Source: Kangiella taiwanensis
Lineage (GTDB): Bacteria > Pseudomonadota > Gammaproteobacteria > Enterobacterales > Kangiellaceae
DNA: 64,000 bases
Reading direction: 5' to 3'
NCBI RefSeq assembly: GCF_020005165.1
Contig: NZ_JAHCLT010000003.1
Span: forward strand, 62,001 to 126,000
Shown: piece after piece, positions 56,437 to 64,000 of the stretch
Numbering within the stretch: position 1 is the stretch's first letter
Layout: every line of letters starts with the position of its first letter
Program-made: the position numbers and the translations under genes
The notes under the pieces: model-generated
Seen by the model: only the letters and a program-made list of their open reading frames with translations
What the model was told of the DNA's origin: nothing
Database searches by the model: none

Positions 56437-57042
56437 TTATTTTTTATCCGAAGGCTCAGGTTTATCCTGAGCTTTTTTGTTTTCGCCCTCATCATCACCA
56501 TCAAGGTGAAGCGTGTGCATAAGCTTTTCTTTCCACTTTTGCTGACGCGCCTTCCAAGCCATGACCACATGATAGCGCCAAGATAGGCTGATGGTGTAAT
56601 AGCCGATAATGGCCGCAATAGAGCCACAGATTAGACAACCCAACAAGAAAGGCTGCCAAATATGAATCAGTTCATTGCCTAGCCATTCAAAACTTAGCTC
56701 AAACTCGAACTGGCTTGGCGGCCACGAAAGAACCCAAGTGCCAACTAAATAGGCGAAATAGAACATCGGCGGAATAGTGATAGGGTTAGTTATCCAGCAC
56801 AACAAGACTGATAAGGGCAAGTTGACTCGGAACCAAATAGCAAGACCAGCTGCCATCACCATTTGAAATGGGATTGGCATAAAACACATGAACAAGCCTA
56901 CCGCAAAGGCGCCTGACGCACTGTAGCGGTTTAAATGCCATAAGCCAGGATCATGAATTAGCTTACCGAAAATCTTTAAAAAACGATTTTCAGTCACTTT
57001 CTTCGGATCTGGCGTAATCTTTCTTAGTAGCTTGCGCGGCAT
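56437..57042 (-). CDS. DUF2062-domain membrane protein
   Basis: This is a 201-aa protein of the DUF2062 family. The conserved region HLNRYSASGAFAVGLFMCFMPIPFQMVMAAGLA, with three to four membrane helices and the ITNPITIPPMFYFAY motif, is typical. The C terminus is a hydrophilic charged tail. Function is unknown. Its neighbours lolD (convergent) and comEC (divergent) are commonly found near it in gammaproteobacteria. Confidence 0.88.
   Translation of the reverse strand: MPRKLLRKITPDPKKVTENRFLKIFGKLIHDPGLWHLNRYSASGAFAVGLFMCFMPIPFQMVMAAGLAIWFRVNLPLSVLLCWITNPITIPPMFYFAYLVGTWVLSWPPSQFEFELSFEWLGNELIHIWQPFLLGCLICGSIAAIIGYYTISLSWRYHVVMAWKARQQKWKEKLMHTLHLDGDDEGENKKAQDKPEPSDKK
56451..56478 (+). terminator. 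Rho-independent terminator for lolD, inside the convergent gene
   Basis: AAGGCTCAGG pairs with CCTGAGCTT around TTTAT and is followed by T6. The stem lies within the last codons of the convergent DUF2062 gene, so it is coding on one strand and a terminator on the other. Confidence 0.85.
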
Positions 57043-57117
57043 AGAGTTTCACGGTTACACTTGCGTTAGTTCATCGTACAACACTTTTATTAAAGCTTGG
57101 ATAAGGATTATCCCCGA

Positions 57118-59439
57118 ATGTTCAAATGGATTTTGGGCTTTTTGCTTGGTGCTTGCAGTTTAGTTTTGCAGCCGAGCGTACTTCAAACCACCTCAACACT
57201 CTTAACTCTCGTTATTGCTGGAGCTTTGCTCCTGCTCGTAAAACGAGTCAAACATTCGTTGCTTTCTGCTTGTATTGTCGTCATTAGTGGCTTTTTGTTT
57301 GGGTTTGGCTGGACATCAATTCACGCATCTTGGCGTTTATCACAGCAAATCCCATCGCCGGAAAATCAAAGCGTGCACATTATAGAAGCAGAGGTTAAGT
57401 CATTGCCAGTGATTTATCCCGAATATTGTCAGTTTAAAGTGCAGGTTAAACACTCAGATACTCCATCATTAATTCATAAAAAGCTGCAGTTAAACGATTA
57501 CTCCAAACAGTGTCCTTATTTAAACGAAGAAGTTTGGACTCTTACCGTTAAGCTTAAACCGATTCACGGGTCTTTGAACCAAGCGGGTTTTGACTATGAG
57601 CGATTCATGTTTCAGCAAGCCATAGATGGCAAAGGTTACATTAAACAAGCCACACTCGTGAGTCAGCAACCTGAATGGAGTATAGGCGCATTTAGGCAAT
57701 CAATTTTTGATGCTTTGAGTGAATTTGATAATGCCGGCTTGTTTCAGGCTTTAACCATTGGCGAAAAGTCTTCTATTCCCAAAGAGGATAGAGAAATACT
57801 GCAACAGTTGGGCTTGAGTCATTTGATTGCGATATCGGGGCTTCACATCTCCATTATTGCTGGTGGAAGTTTTTGGCTAATGTTTGTTGTTCTGGGCTGG
57901 GTTAACCGGTTATGCAGAGTCAACGCCGTTGAGCCTTTTCGTCCTGCCCTTATTGTGAGCTGCTTCGTTGCCTTCTGTTATACCGCGCTGGCTGACTTTT
58001 CGGTCCCAACCGTGCGAGCCCTTATCATGTGGGGGTGTGTTGCTGCTGCGCTACTATGGCAACGACAGGCGGCATTATTGAGTGGCCTTAAAGTATCGCT
58101 CGGTATGATGCTGTTGATTGATCCCTTAGCCGTGCTCTCCGTCAGTTTTTGGATGAGTTATATTGCTGTGGCGGTGATCGCTTTTGTCGTGTCGGGACGT
58201 GCTGGTGGGGAGCAAGGTTGGCGTCATGGCTTGAGCAAGCTTGGCAAGATTCAGGTTGCTATTTCGCTAACGCTCTTATTGCCCAGCCTGCTGTTTTTTC
58301 AACAAGCCACATTGTTAGGTTTGCTGGTCAATATTGTTGTGATACCTGCGTTTAGTGTTTTGGTGCTGCCGCTCATTATCGTCTGCGTTATTTTGACTTT
58401 GTTTGAGTTTTCATCGCCGCTTGGCATGCTCGATTCTGCATTAACGACTTCTTTGGGCTGGGCGGAAGCTCTAGCGAATACGTTAGCTTGGCTTCGCTTT
58501 GAGTTTTGGCTGCCAGGCTGGCTTCTTTGTAGCCTGATGGTGGTCATGTTCATCATTTGGTTACCCATTAACATCTTTCGATATCAGTTTATTGGACTGT
58601 GGTTTGTACTCGTCACATCATACCTTATACAGCAGTGGGCGAGCTCAACGCAGCCAACCATGGTTGTTTTTGATGTTGGGCATGGTCTATCTGTGTTATT
58701 GACGGATGGCAAGACTCACATTCTTTATGACACAGGGTATGCGGCGACTCATGGTAGTGCTTTTGAGAGTTATATTGAGCCAACATTGCAAAAGTTAGGT
58801 GTTCAGCACTTAGATGCGTTAATCCTAAGCCACCAAGACAATGATCACTCTGGAGGGGCGAAAAAGATTACTAAGCAGCTTCCAGTTAAGCAGGTCATAG
58901 CAGGGCAGTGGGCAAATGACATGCTCTCAGGCCTGCCCACGAAAGACTGTGTTGCGGGCTACGGATACCAATTCGGTGTTTTCAGTCTGGATGTATTACA
59001 CCCAAAAGATTCTACGAATGGACGTAACAACGACTCCTGTGTCGTCAAAATTACCAGTGGAGTGCCTGAGTATCGTTTTTCAATACTGTTACCAGGAGAT
59101 ATTGAAAAGAGCAGTGAGTATGAGCTGGCAGCGGATCAATCGAACACATTGTCCGCAGATATTGTAATCGTCCCACACCACGGCAGTAATAGTTCGTCAA
59201 CTTACCCATTCATAAAAAGGGTTAATCCCAGTGTCGCCATTTATGCGACGGAACGATTTAGCCGTTACAACTTGCCGAGTTCGAAAGTGGTGAGACGCTA
59301 TCAGGATTTTGATATCCCACAAATTCACACCGGCTGTTATGGTCAAATAACCTATAATTTAGCGACTAACAGCTTCGATGCGACACGCAATGAAGCGAAG
59401 ATCTGGCGATTGCCACCGTGTGAGGTGGTTGAAAAGTAG
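57118..59439 (+). CDS. comEC: DNA-internalisation channel ComEC/Rec2
   Basis: ComEC carries single-stranded DNA across the inner membrane during natural transformation. N-terminal helices lead to a soluble OB-like domain (DUF4131), the central competence domain (LTIGEKSSIPKEDREILQQLGLSHLIAISGLHI, a family signature) with many membrane helices, and a C-terminal metallo-beta-lactamase domain with SHQDNDHSGGAK and VPHHGSNSS. The ATG at 57118 (773 aa) is preferred to a TTG seven codons earlier because a spaced AAGGA exists. Presence suggests competence, but other com genes are outside the window. Confidence 0.93.
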   Translation: MFKWILGFLLGACSLVLQPSVLQTTSTLLTLVIAGALLLLVKRVKHSLLSACIVVISGFLFGFGWTSIHASWRLSQQIPSPENQSVHIIEAEVKSLPVIYPEYCQFKVQVKHSDTPSLIHKKLQLNDYSKQCPYLNEEVWTLTVKLKPIHGSLNQAGFDYERFMFQQAIDGKGYIKQATLVSQQPEWSIGAFRQSIFDALSEFDNAGLFQALTIGEKSSIPKEDREILQQLGLSHLIAISGLHISIIAGGSFWLMFVVLGWVNRLCRVNAVEPFRPALIVSCFVAFCYTALADFSVPTVRALIMWGCVAAALLWQRQAALLSGLKVSLGMMLLIDPLAVLSVSFWMSYIAVAVIAFVVSGRAGGEQGWRHGLSKLGKIQVAISLTLLLPSLLFFQQATLLGLLVNIVVIPAFSVLVLPLIIVCVILTLFEFSSPLGMLDSALTTSLGWAEALANTLAWLRFEFWLPGWLLCSLMVVMFIIWLPINIFRYQFIGLWFVLVTSYLIQQWASSTQPTMVVFDVGHGLSVLLTDGKTHILYDTGYAATHGSAFESYIEPTLQKLGVQHLDALILSHQDNDHSGGAKKITKQLPVKQVIAGQWANDMLSGLPTKDCVAGYGYQFGVFSLDVLHPKDSTNGRNNDSCVVKITSGVPEYRFSILLPGDIEKSSEYELAADQSNTLSADIVIVPHHGSNSSSTYPFIKRVNPSVAIYATERFSRYNLPSSKVVRRYQDFDIPQIHTGCYGQITYNLATNSFDATRNEAKIWRLPPCEVVEK

Positions 59440-59612
59440 GCGTTTTCGATGAAACCGGTGGAATTGTTCACACTTGGTAGTAATCAACACTTGCTCTTAA
59501 GCGGTCGCTACTGCACAATATTTTGATTAAATTAATAATAAATGATTAATATTTATACAGTTTTAGCGTTTATTCTTCCTAAATATCAGTACGCATTGAG
59601 GTAATGGGGCTC

Positions 59613-60311
59613 ATGGTTATATCTTCTGCACTTTTTTCTAGCGCAATTCTCGCGACGGCAACAACGACGTCTTCGGGCACTTTATTTGATTTATTCAAAG
59701 CGGGTGGCTGGACCATGGTTCCGATTGCGATCTGCTCGCTTATTGCCATGGGTATTATCGTCGAGCGTATTTGGGCGCTAAAAAGAGAACGCATCTTACC
59801 AAAGCACCTCGTTGCACAGGTTTGGACTTGGATTAAAAACGGGCAGTTTGATAAAAGCAAAATGCGCGATCTAAAAAACAGCTCTGAGCTGGGAGAGGTC
59901 CTAACAGCAGGGCTGCTCAATCACCAGTATGGTCGTGAATCCATGAAAGCCAGCATTAACGAAGCGGGTAGAGCCGTGGTCGTTCGCTTAGAGCGCTACC
60001 TAAACACATTAGGTTCTATCGCGCTTGTCGCTCCTTTGCTGGGTTTGCTCGGTACCGTGATCGGTATGATTAAAGTGTTTACAGTGATGCGTGTTGAAGG
60101 CGTGGGCAATGCAGATGCCTTGGCTGGTGGTATTTCTGAGGCTTTGATTACCACTGCTGCTGGCATGGCTGTAGCGATTCCAACGCTGGTTCTACATCGC
60201 CACTTTATTCGCCGTGTCGAAGAGTTGGTCACTGATATGGAGCAAGAAGCGTTGAAAATGGTGGATGTATTACACGGTGAGCGTGAAATTTTCACCTCAT
60301 CACAAGATTAA
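59613..60311 (+). CDS. exbB: MotA/TolQ/ExbB-family proton channel protein
   Basis: This inner-membrane protein forms a proton-driven motor complex with ExbD-type partners. Three helices are visible: one after residue 25 (WTMVPIAICSLIAMGIIVERIWAL) and two late ones around APLLGLLGTVIGMIKVF and ISEALITTAAGMAVAIPTLVLHR, which carry the conserved Thr and Gly residues of the channel. It precedes exbD by 15 bases. Its position before msbA-lpxK is standard in gammaproteobacteria and suggests an envelope role rather than TonB-dependent uptake. ATG at 59613 has a better spaced GAGGT than the ATG at 59604; both are possible. Length 232 aa. Confidence 0.92.
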   Translation: MVISSALFSSAILATATTTSSGTLFDLFKAGGWTMVPIAICSLIAMGIIVERIWALKRERILPKHLVAQVWTWIKNGQFDKSKMRDLKNSSELGEVLTAGLLNHQYGRESMKASINEAGRAVVVRLERYLNTLGSIALVAPLLGLLGTVIGMIKVFTVMRVEGVGNADALAGGISEALITTAAGMAVAIPTLVLHRHFIRRVEELVTDMEQEALKMVDVLHGEREIFTSSQD

Positions 60312-60326
60312 GACAGGCTTTTAATC

Positions 60327-60746
60327 ATGTGGTTAAAAAAGAAAAAAGAAGATGTTCAGATTAATTTAACGCCATTAATCGATGTTGTCTTCTTACTCCT
60401 TATCTTTTTCATGGTATCGACCAGCTTCAAGAAAGAAACTAAAGTCAGCCTAACGCTTCCAGAAGCCAACGGTGAAACTTTAGACGCTAACGCTGAGTCC
60501 ATTGAAGTCACTGTGACCAAGACTGGCGAAATATTTGTCAATGGCAATGGCCTAGTGAATCGTGATGTCACAACCATTAGAAACGCTATAAAACAAACGT
60601 CCACAGACACTCAAACACCTGTTATAATCAGCGCAGATGCGGCTGCACCTTATCAGGCCGTGATTACGGTTATGGATGCTGCCGGACAAGCAGGCTTTAA
60701 CAACCTGACATTGCCGACGCAGAAGCCTGACTCTGAAAATAACTAG
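60327..60746 (+). CDS. exbD: ExbD/TolR-family biopolymer transport protein
   Basis: This is a 139-aa partner of the ExbB-type channel. A short cytoplasmic tail precedes one membrane helix with the proton-carrying Asp in INLTPLIDVVFLLLIFFMV, and a periplasmic domain follows. It lies 15 bases after the ExbB gene and 15 before msbA. The substrate process is not defined. Linkage to MsbA/LpxK suggests outer-membrane lipid homeostasis. Confidence 0.93.
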   Translation: MWLKKKKEDVQINLTPLIDVVFLLLIFFMVSTSFKKETKVSLTLPEANGETLDANAESIEVTVTKTGEIFVNGNGLVNRDVTTIRNAIKQTSTDTQTPVIISADAAAPYQAVITVMDAAGQAGFNNLTLPTQKPDSENN

Positions 60747-60761
60747 TGTTTGAAGTGATTC

Positions 60762-62510
60762 ATGTCCGAATTAAAGTCAGAAAAAAACTCGACAATCTAT
60801 AAACGGTTACTTGGCTACACTAAGCGGTATAAGTGGGTCTTCCTCGTTGGTGTTCTTGCTAATATCTTCTTTGCCTTGATTGAAACTACCTTTGTTAATG
60901 CCATTCAATATTTAATCGATGATGGTTTAAAAGAGCGTGATCGGTATTTCCTTTTAGTACAAACGCCACTATTTATTATTGGCGCTATTTTCTTGCGTGG
61001 AATTTGTAACTTCGTCTCGACATACTGCATGGGCTGGGTTGGGCGTAAAGTCGTACAGGATTTACGTGAAGCGCTTTACGAAAAGTACATCAAGCAACCA
61101 GCAAAATTCTTTTCTGAGCGTGCACCAGGTAATTTACTATCCACCATGACGTTTAATACGGAACAAGTGGCAATTGCAAGCTCTGATGCGATTACGCTTG
61201 CGTTGAGAACCGGTGGAACGATTCTCTTTGTACTCGTTTATCTAACTTTAATTAGTTGGCGCTTGACCTTATTTTTATTCTTCGTCGTTCCTATTATTGG
61301 CTGGATTATCCATGTCAGCGCGAAACGACTGAAAAAAGTTAGTAACAACATCCAGAATGTCGTCGGTGACGTCACAAAAACTGCAGAAGAAACCATTAAA
61401 GGCAATCAGGTCATCAAAATTTTTGGTGGTTCCAAGCGTGAAATTGAAAACTTCAACGACAAAGCGAACAAAAATCGCCAGCAAGACATGAAGCTTATTG
61501 CCACAAAAGGCATTGCCTCTCCTGTGATTCAAATTGTCGCTGGATTTGGTTTTGCAGCGATTATGTATTTCGGTAGTTTAGAGCTACTCGATGATCGTAT
61601 GACAAGTGGTGAGTTAGTAACTTTTATCACCATGATGGGCATTATTTTAAAGCCAATGCGCGACATTAGTAACGTCAATACGCACTTGCAGCGCGGTATT
61701 GCCGGCGCACAGAGTGTGTTTGAAATATTAGACCTTCCTGACGAACCTGATAATGGCTCGAAAACTCTAGAGCGTGCTAAGGGTAAAATTAGCTTTGAAA
61801 ACGTAGGCTTTGCTTATGAAAGCGATAAAGCGATTTTGAGAGACATTAGTTTTACAGCTGAGCCGGGGCAGTCCATTGCATTAGTAGGGCGCTCAGGAAG
61901 CGGTAAAAGTACTATCGCTAGCTTAATTCAACGTTTTTACAATGCCGAATCTGGCGCAATAAAAGTTGATGATATTCCTATCGAAGAATTAACCTTATCG
62001 TCATTACGCGAGCAGATTGCCACCGTATCGCAAAACGTCGTTCTGTTTAACAACACCATACGCCATAACATTGCTTACGGCAGGCTCGAAGATGCGACGG
62101 ACGAAGAGATCATCAAAGCCGCCAAGGATGCTTATGCGTGGGAGTTTATTGAACAGCTGCCGCAACAACTTGATACGCAGGTTGGTGATAATGGACTGTT
62201 ACTTTCAGGAGGTCAGCGTCAACGAATCGCTATAGCACGTGCCATGCTGAAAGATGCTCCTATTTTAATCTTAGATGAGGCGACTTCCGCTCTTGATACC
62301 GAGTCCGAGCGCCATATTCAAAAAGCACTGGAAGCACTGATGGTGGGAAGAACCACAATCGTTGTTGCACACCGACTATCGACTATTGAGAGCGCTGACA
62401 AAATTCTAGTAGTCAAAGAAGGGCGTATTGTTGAAGCAGGCTCACACGCTGAGTTGATGCAGCAAGAAGGCGAATATACACGTTTACAACAAATGCAGTT
62501 TAGCGAGTAA
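60762..62510 (+). CDS. msbA: Lipid A export ATP-binding/permease protein MsbA
   Basis: MsbA flips lipid A-core across the inner membrane. The 582-aa half-transporter has six membrane helices followed by the nucleotide-binding domain: Walker A VGRSGSGKST, Q-loop TVSQNVVLFN, signature LSGGQRQR, Walker B ILILDEATSALD, and H-loop VAHRLST. It overlaps functionally and in position with lpxK, starting 15 bases after exbD and ending 5 bases before lpxK. Confidence 0.96.
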   Translation: MSELKSEKNSTIYKRLLGYTKRYKWVFLVGVLANIFFALIETTFVNAIQYLIDDGLKERDRYFLLVQTPLFIIGAIFLRGICNFVSTYCMGWVGRKVVQDLREALYEKYIKQPAKFFSERAPGNLLSTMTFNTEQVAIASSDAITLALRTGGTILFVLVYLTLISWRLTLFLFFVVPIIGWIIHVSAKRLKKVSNNIQNVVGDVTKTAEETIKGNQVIKIFGGSKREIENFNDKANKNRQQDMKLIATKGIASPVIQIVAGFGFAAIMYFGSLELLDDRMTSGELVTFITMMGIILKPMRDISNVNTHLQRGIAGAQSVFEILDLPDEPDNGSKTLERAKGKISFENVGFAYESDKAILRDISFTAEPGQSIALVGRSGSGKSTIASLIQRFYNAESGAIKVDDIPIEELTLSSLREQIATVSQNVVLFNNTIRHNIAYGRLEDATDEEIIKAAKDAYAWEFIEQLPQQLDTQVGDNGLLLSGGQRQRIAIARAMLKDAPILILDEATSALDTESERHIQKALEALMVGRTTIVVAHRLSTIESADKILVVKEGRIVEAGSHAELMQQEGEYTRLQQMQFSE

Positions 62511-62515
62511 CTGGC

Positions 62516-63472
62516 GTGGCTATTTCAAAAAGCCAATCCTTTTTTGAGCAGCTGTGGTATCGACCATCACCTTTGTGGCTGTGGTTGTTTTTTCCTTTGC
62601 AGCTGTTGCTTCGAGGCGTTGTATTTATTCGCCAAATCTTCTATCGGTTTGGCATCTTTAAGTCTACCCAATTATCCAAGCCTGTTGTCGTGATTGGCAA
62701 TATTAATGTTGGTGGTACAGGCAAAACTCCGTTGTCTATTTATATTCTGCAGTGGCTACAATCAGAAGGTTATCAGCCTGGTCTTGTCACTCGCGGTTAT
62801 GGTGGAACTGCTGAAAATCACCCTTTGGTGCTTGATGACGATACGTCGCCTGAAATATGTGGTGATGAACCTTATCTGATTTTTCATAAAACCAACGCCC
62901 CAATTGTTGTCGATCCTAACCGAGCTCGGGGTGGTCAAAAGCTGATTGAGTTAGGTTGCGACATCGTTATTTGTGATGATGGTTTGCAACATTACGCTCT
63001 AAAACGTGACCTAGAAGTTGCGGTTGTTGATAGTAAACGAGGACTTGGTAATGGCTGGCTTATGCCGATGGGGCCACTCAGAGAGCCGCCCTCACGGCTG
63101 AAGACTGTGGACATGATTATACGTAATGGTGAATCCATGACCCTTAAACCGCTGCCAATTGAAGGTGTAGGGCATAATACAACGATGTCTGCCTCTGTGG
63201 TTGATGCGGTGGCAGCCATTGGTCATCCACAGCGTTTTTTTGATACGCTTAAAAGTGTGGGCTTGGAGGTTATTCCTCACAGTTTTCCGGATCACCATCA
63301 ATACAGCGCAGAGGATTTTACAGGTATGACAGGACCAATCGTCATGACCGAGAAAGATGCGGTAAAATGCCATCATATCGCAGATAGTCGAATGTATTAT
63401 TTGCCCGTAGAAACAGAGTTATCCAACGAAGCTGCTGACGAATTGCAGCGCCGGCTATTAGAATTACTGTAA
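62516..63472 (+). CDS. lpxK: Tetraacyldisaccharide 4'-kinase
   Basis: LpxK phosphorylates the lipid A precursor at the 4' position at the inner membrane. The P-loop is [13 protein letters not shown] near residue 58; [21 protein letters not shown] with the conserved D-D-G-x-QH follows. The N terminus has a hydrophobic membrane-associating segment. The length of 318 aa is normal. Start codon is GTG, 5 bases after msbA. The Trm112/YcaR gene follows after 22 bases. Confidence 0.95.
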   Translation: MAISKSQSFFEQLWYRPSPLWLWLFFPLQLLLRGVVFIRQIFYRFGIFKSTQLSKPVVVIGNINVGGTGKTPLSIYILQWLQSEGYQPGLVTRGYGGTAENHPLVLDDDTSPEICGDEPYLIFHKTNAPIVVDPNRARGGQKLIELGCDIVICDDGLQHYALKRDLEVAVVDSKRGLGNGWLMPMGPLREPPSRLKTVDMIIRNGESMTLKPLPIEGVGHNTTMSASVVDAVAAIGHPQRFFDTLKSVGLEVIPHSFPDHHQYSAEDFTGMTGPIVMTEKDAVKCHHIADSRMYYLPVETELSNEAADELQRRLLELL

Positions 63473-63494
63473 GAAACACGACAGAGTACTGCTT

Positions 63495-63674
63495 ATGGAC
63501 CATAAATTAATTGATGTTTTAGTTTGCCCATTATGTAAGGGTGAGCTGCAATACAAGAAAGATGCTAAAGAACTGATATGTCGTTTCGATAAGTTGGCCT
63601 ATCCAATCCGTGACGATATTCCTGTAATGCTAGAAGAGCAAGCACGTAAAGTCTCCTCTGAGGAGCTCGATTAA
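63495..63674 (+). CDS. ycaR: Trm112/YcaR-family small protein (UPF0434)
   Basis: This is a 59-aa protein. The family core is visible: [18 protein letters not shown] with a CxxC pair and [12 protein letters not shown]. The E. coli counterpart is encoded in the same place between lpxK and kdsB. The stop codon TAA at 63672-63674 shares its last A with the ATG of kdsB. Function is uncertain; eukaryotic Trm112 activates methyltransferases. Confidence 0.93.
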   Translation: MDHKLIDVLVCPLCKGELQYKKDAKELICRFDKLAYPIRDDIPVMLEEQARKVSSEELD

Positions 63675-64000
63675 TGGCTGTTGCTGGAGAGCATTCGTTC
63701 TACGTTGTGATTCCTGCTCGTTACGCTTCGACACGCCTACCGGGCAAACCGCTATCGTTGATTGGTGATAAACCAATGATCCAGCATGTTTATGAGCGTG
63801 CCATGCTGTCTGGTGCCAAAAAGGTCATCGTAGCAACAGATGATACTCGGATTGAAGCGGCAGTCAAAGAGTTTGGCGGTGACGTTTGTATGACTCGTGA
63901 CGATCATGTTTCTGGCAGCGACAGACTGGCTGAGGTTTGTCAGCAGTTATCTTTCGTTGATAACGACATTGTCGTTAATGTTCAGGGTGATGAGCCTTTT
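63674..64000 (+). CDS. kdsB: 3-deoxy-manno-octulosonate cytidylyltransferase, N-terminal part (continues beyond window)
   Basis: KdsB makes CMP-Kdo, the activated inner-core sugar of LPS. The first 109 codons are present and open to the end. The start [27 protein letters not shown] has the nucleotide-binding RYxSxRLPGKPL motif, and [11 protein letters not shown] carries the metal-binding Asp region. It overlaps ycaR by one base, so translational coupling is expected. Confidence 0.96.
   Translation, partial: MAVAGEHSFYVVIPARYASTRLPGKPLSLIGDKPMIQHVYERAMLSGAKKVIVATDDTRIEAAVKEFGGDVCMTRDDHVSGSDRLAEVCQQLSFVDNDIVVNVQGDEPF

Overview
The window looks like the chromosome of a marine, peptide- and amino-acid-using gammaproteobacterium. 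My best guess is Kangiella or a close relative. This rests on the overall protein character, moderate AT richness, and classical gammaproteobacterial neighbourhoods: alaS-csrA-tRNA-Ser-tRNA-Arg, fadD-rnd, exbB-exbD-msbA-lpxK-ycaR-kdsB and ppsR/ppsA. It is an inference, not a database match. Most of the window is ordinary core genome. I see no CRISPR array, prophage, intact insertion sequence or rRNA.

Layout. 1-2353: 3' end of alaS, csrA, tRNA-Ser(GCU), tRNA-Arg(ACG) and an orphan small protein. 2367-5650: ohr and an alcohol dehydrogenase on the minus strand, divergent from an iron-sulfur photolyase/cryptochrome. 5728-9047: rmuC, an M23 peptidase and astE, closed by a REP-like hairpin repeat. 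9179-12512: divergent ppsR and ppsA. 12581-21521: stress and envelope genes (LEA-like lipoprotein, GNAT enzyme, acyl-CoA synthetase, GlsB-type protein, glycine-zipper protein behind a Shine-Dalgarno-trapping hairpin, a PepSY-like protein, a PhoP/PhoQ-type two-component system, an LCCL-domain lipoprotein) and dinB. 21606-33409: Na+-coupled transport and hydrolysis genes (AGCS symporter, acyl-CoA dehydrogenase, NSS transporter, an amidohydrolase lipoprotein, a second amidohydrolase lacking every metal ligand, NhaC with an inserted domain, a transglutaminase-like protein, an MBL hydrolase). 33694-38528: alpha/beta hydrolase, fadD, rnd, ycgL, ycgN and tRNA-Asp. 38711-44373: a secreted orphan, sppA, fadH and trhA. 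44499-49104: an RND efflux operon on the minus strand with foreign-looking composition and a truncated outer-membrane-factor gene. 49557-57042: a two-lobed retropepsin-like protease, an M2 dipeptidase behind a Fur-like box, nagZ, small proteins, a single-permease Lol transporter and a DUF2062 protein. 57118-64000: comEC, exbB/exbD, msbA, lpxK, ycaR and the start of kdsB.

How the parts work together. Three fatty-acid degradation genes (acyl-CoA dehydrogenase, fadD, fadH) lie behind sequences resembling the FadR operator TGGT-N3-ACCA, strongly for two and weakly for fadD. This suggests a dispersed fatty-acid regulon. Envelope biogenesis is well represented: Lol transport, MsbA/LpxK/KdsB, NagZ, SppA and the M23 peptidase. 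Peptide and amino-acid use is served by the AGCS and NSS transporters, the M2 peptidase, AstE and probably the amidohydrolase pair. The most unusual items are the SD-sequestering stem at 15764-15810, the metal-less amidohydrolase beside an intact one, two Na+-linked transporters with soluble insertions, the bilobed DTG protease, the structured element at 49382-49456, and the transferred-looking RND operon with its broken outer-membrane component.
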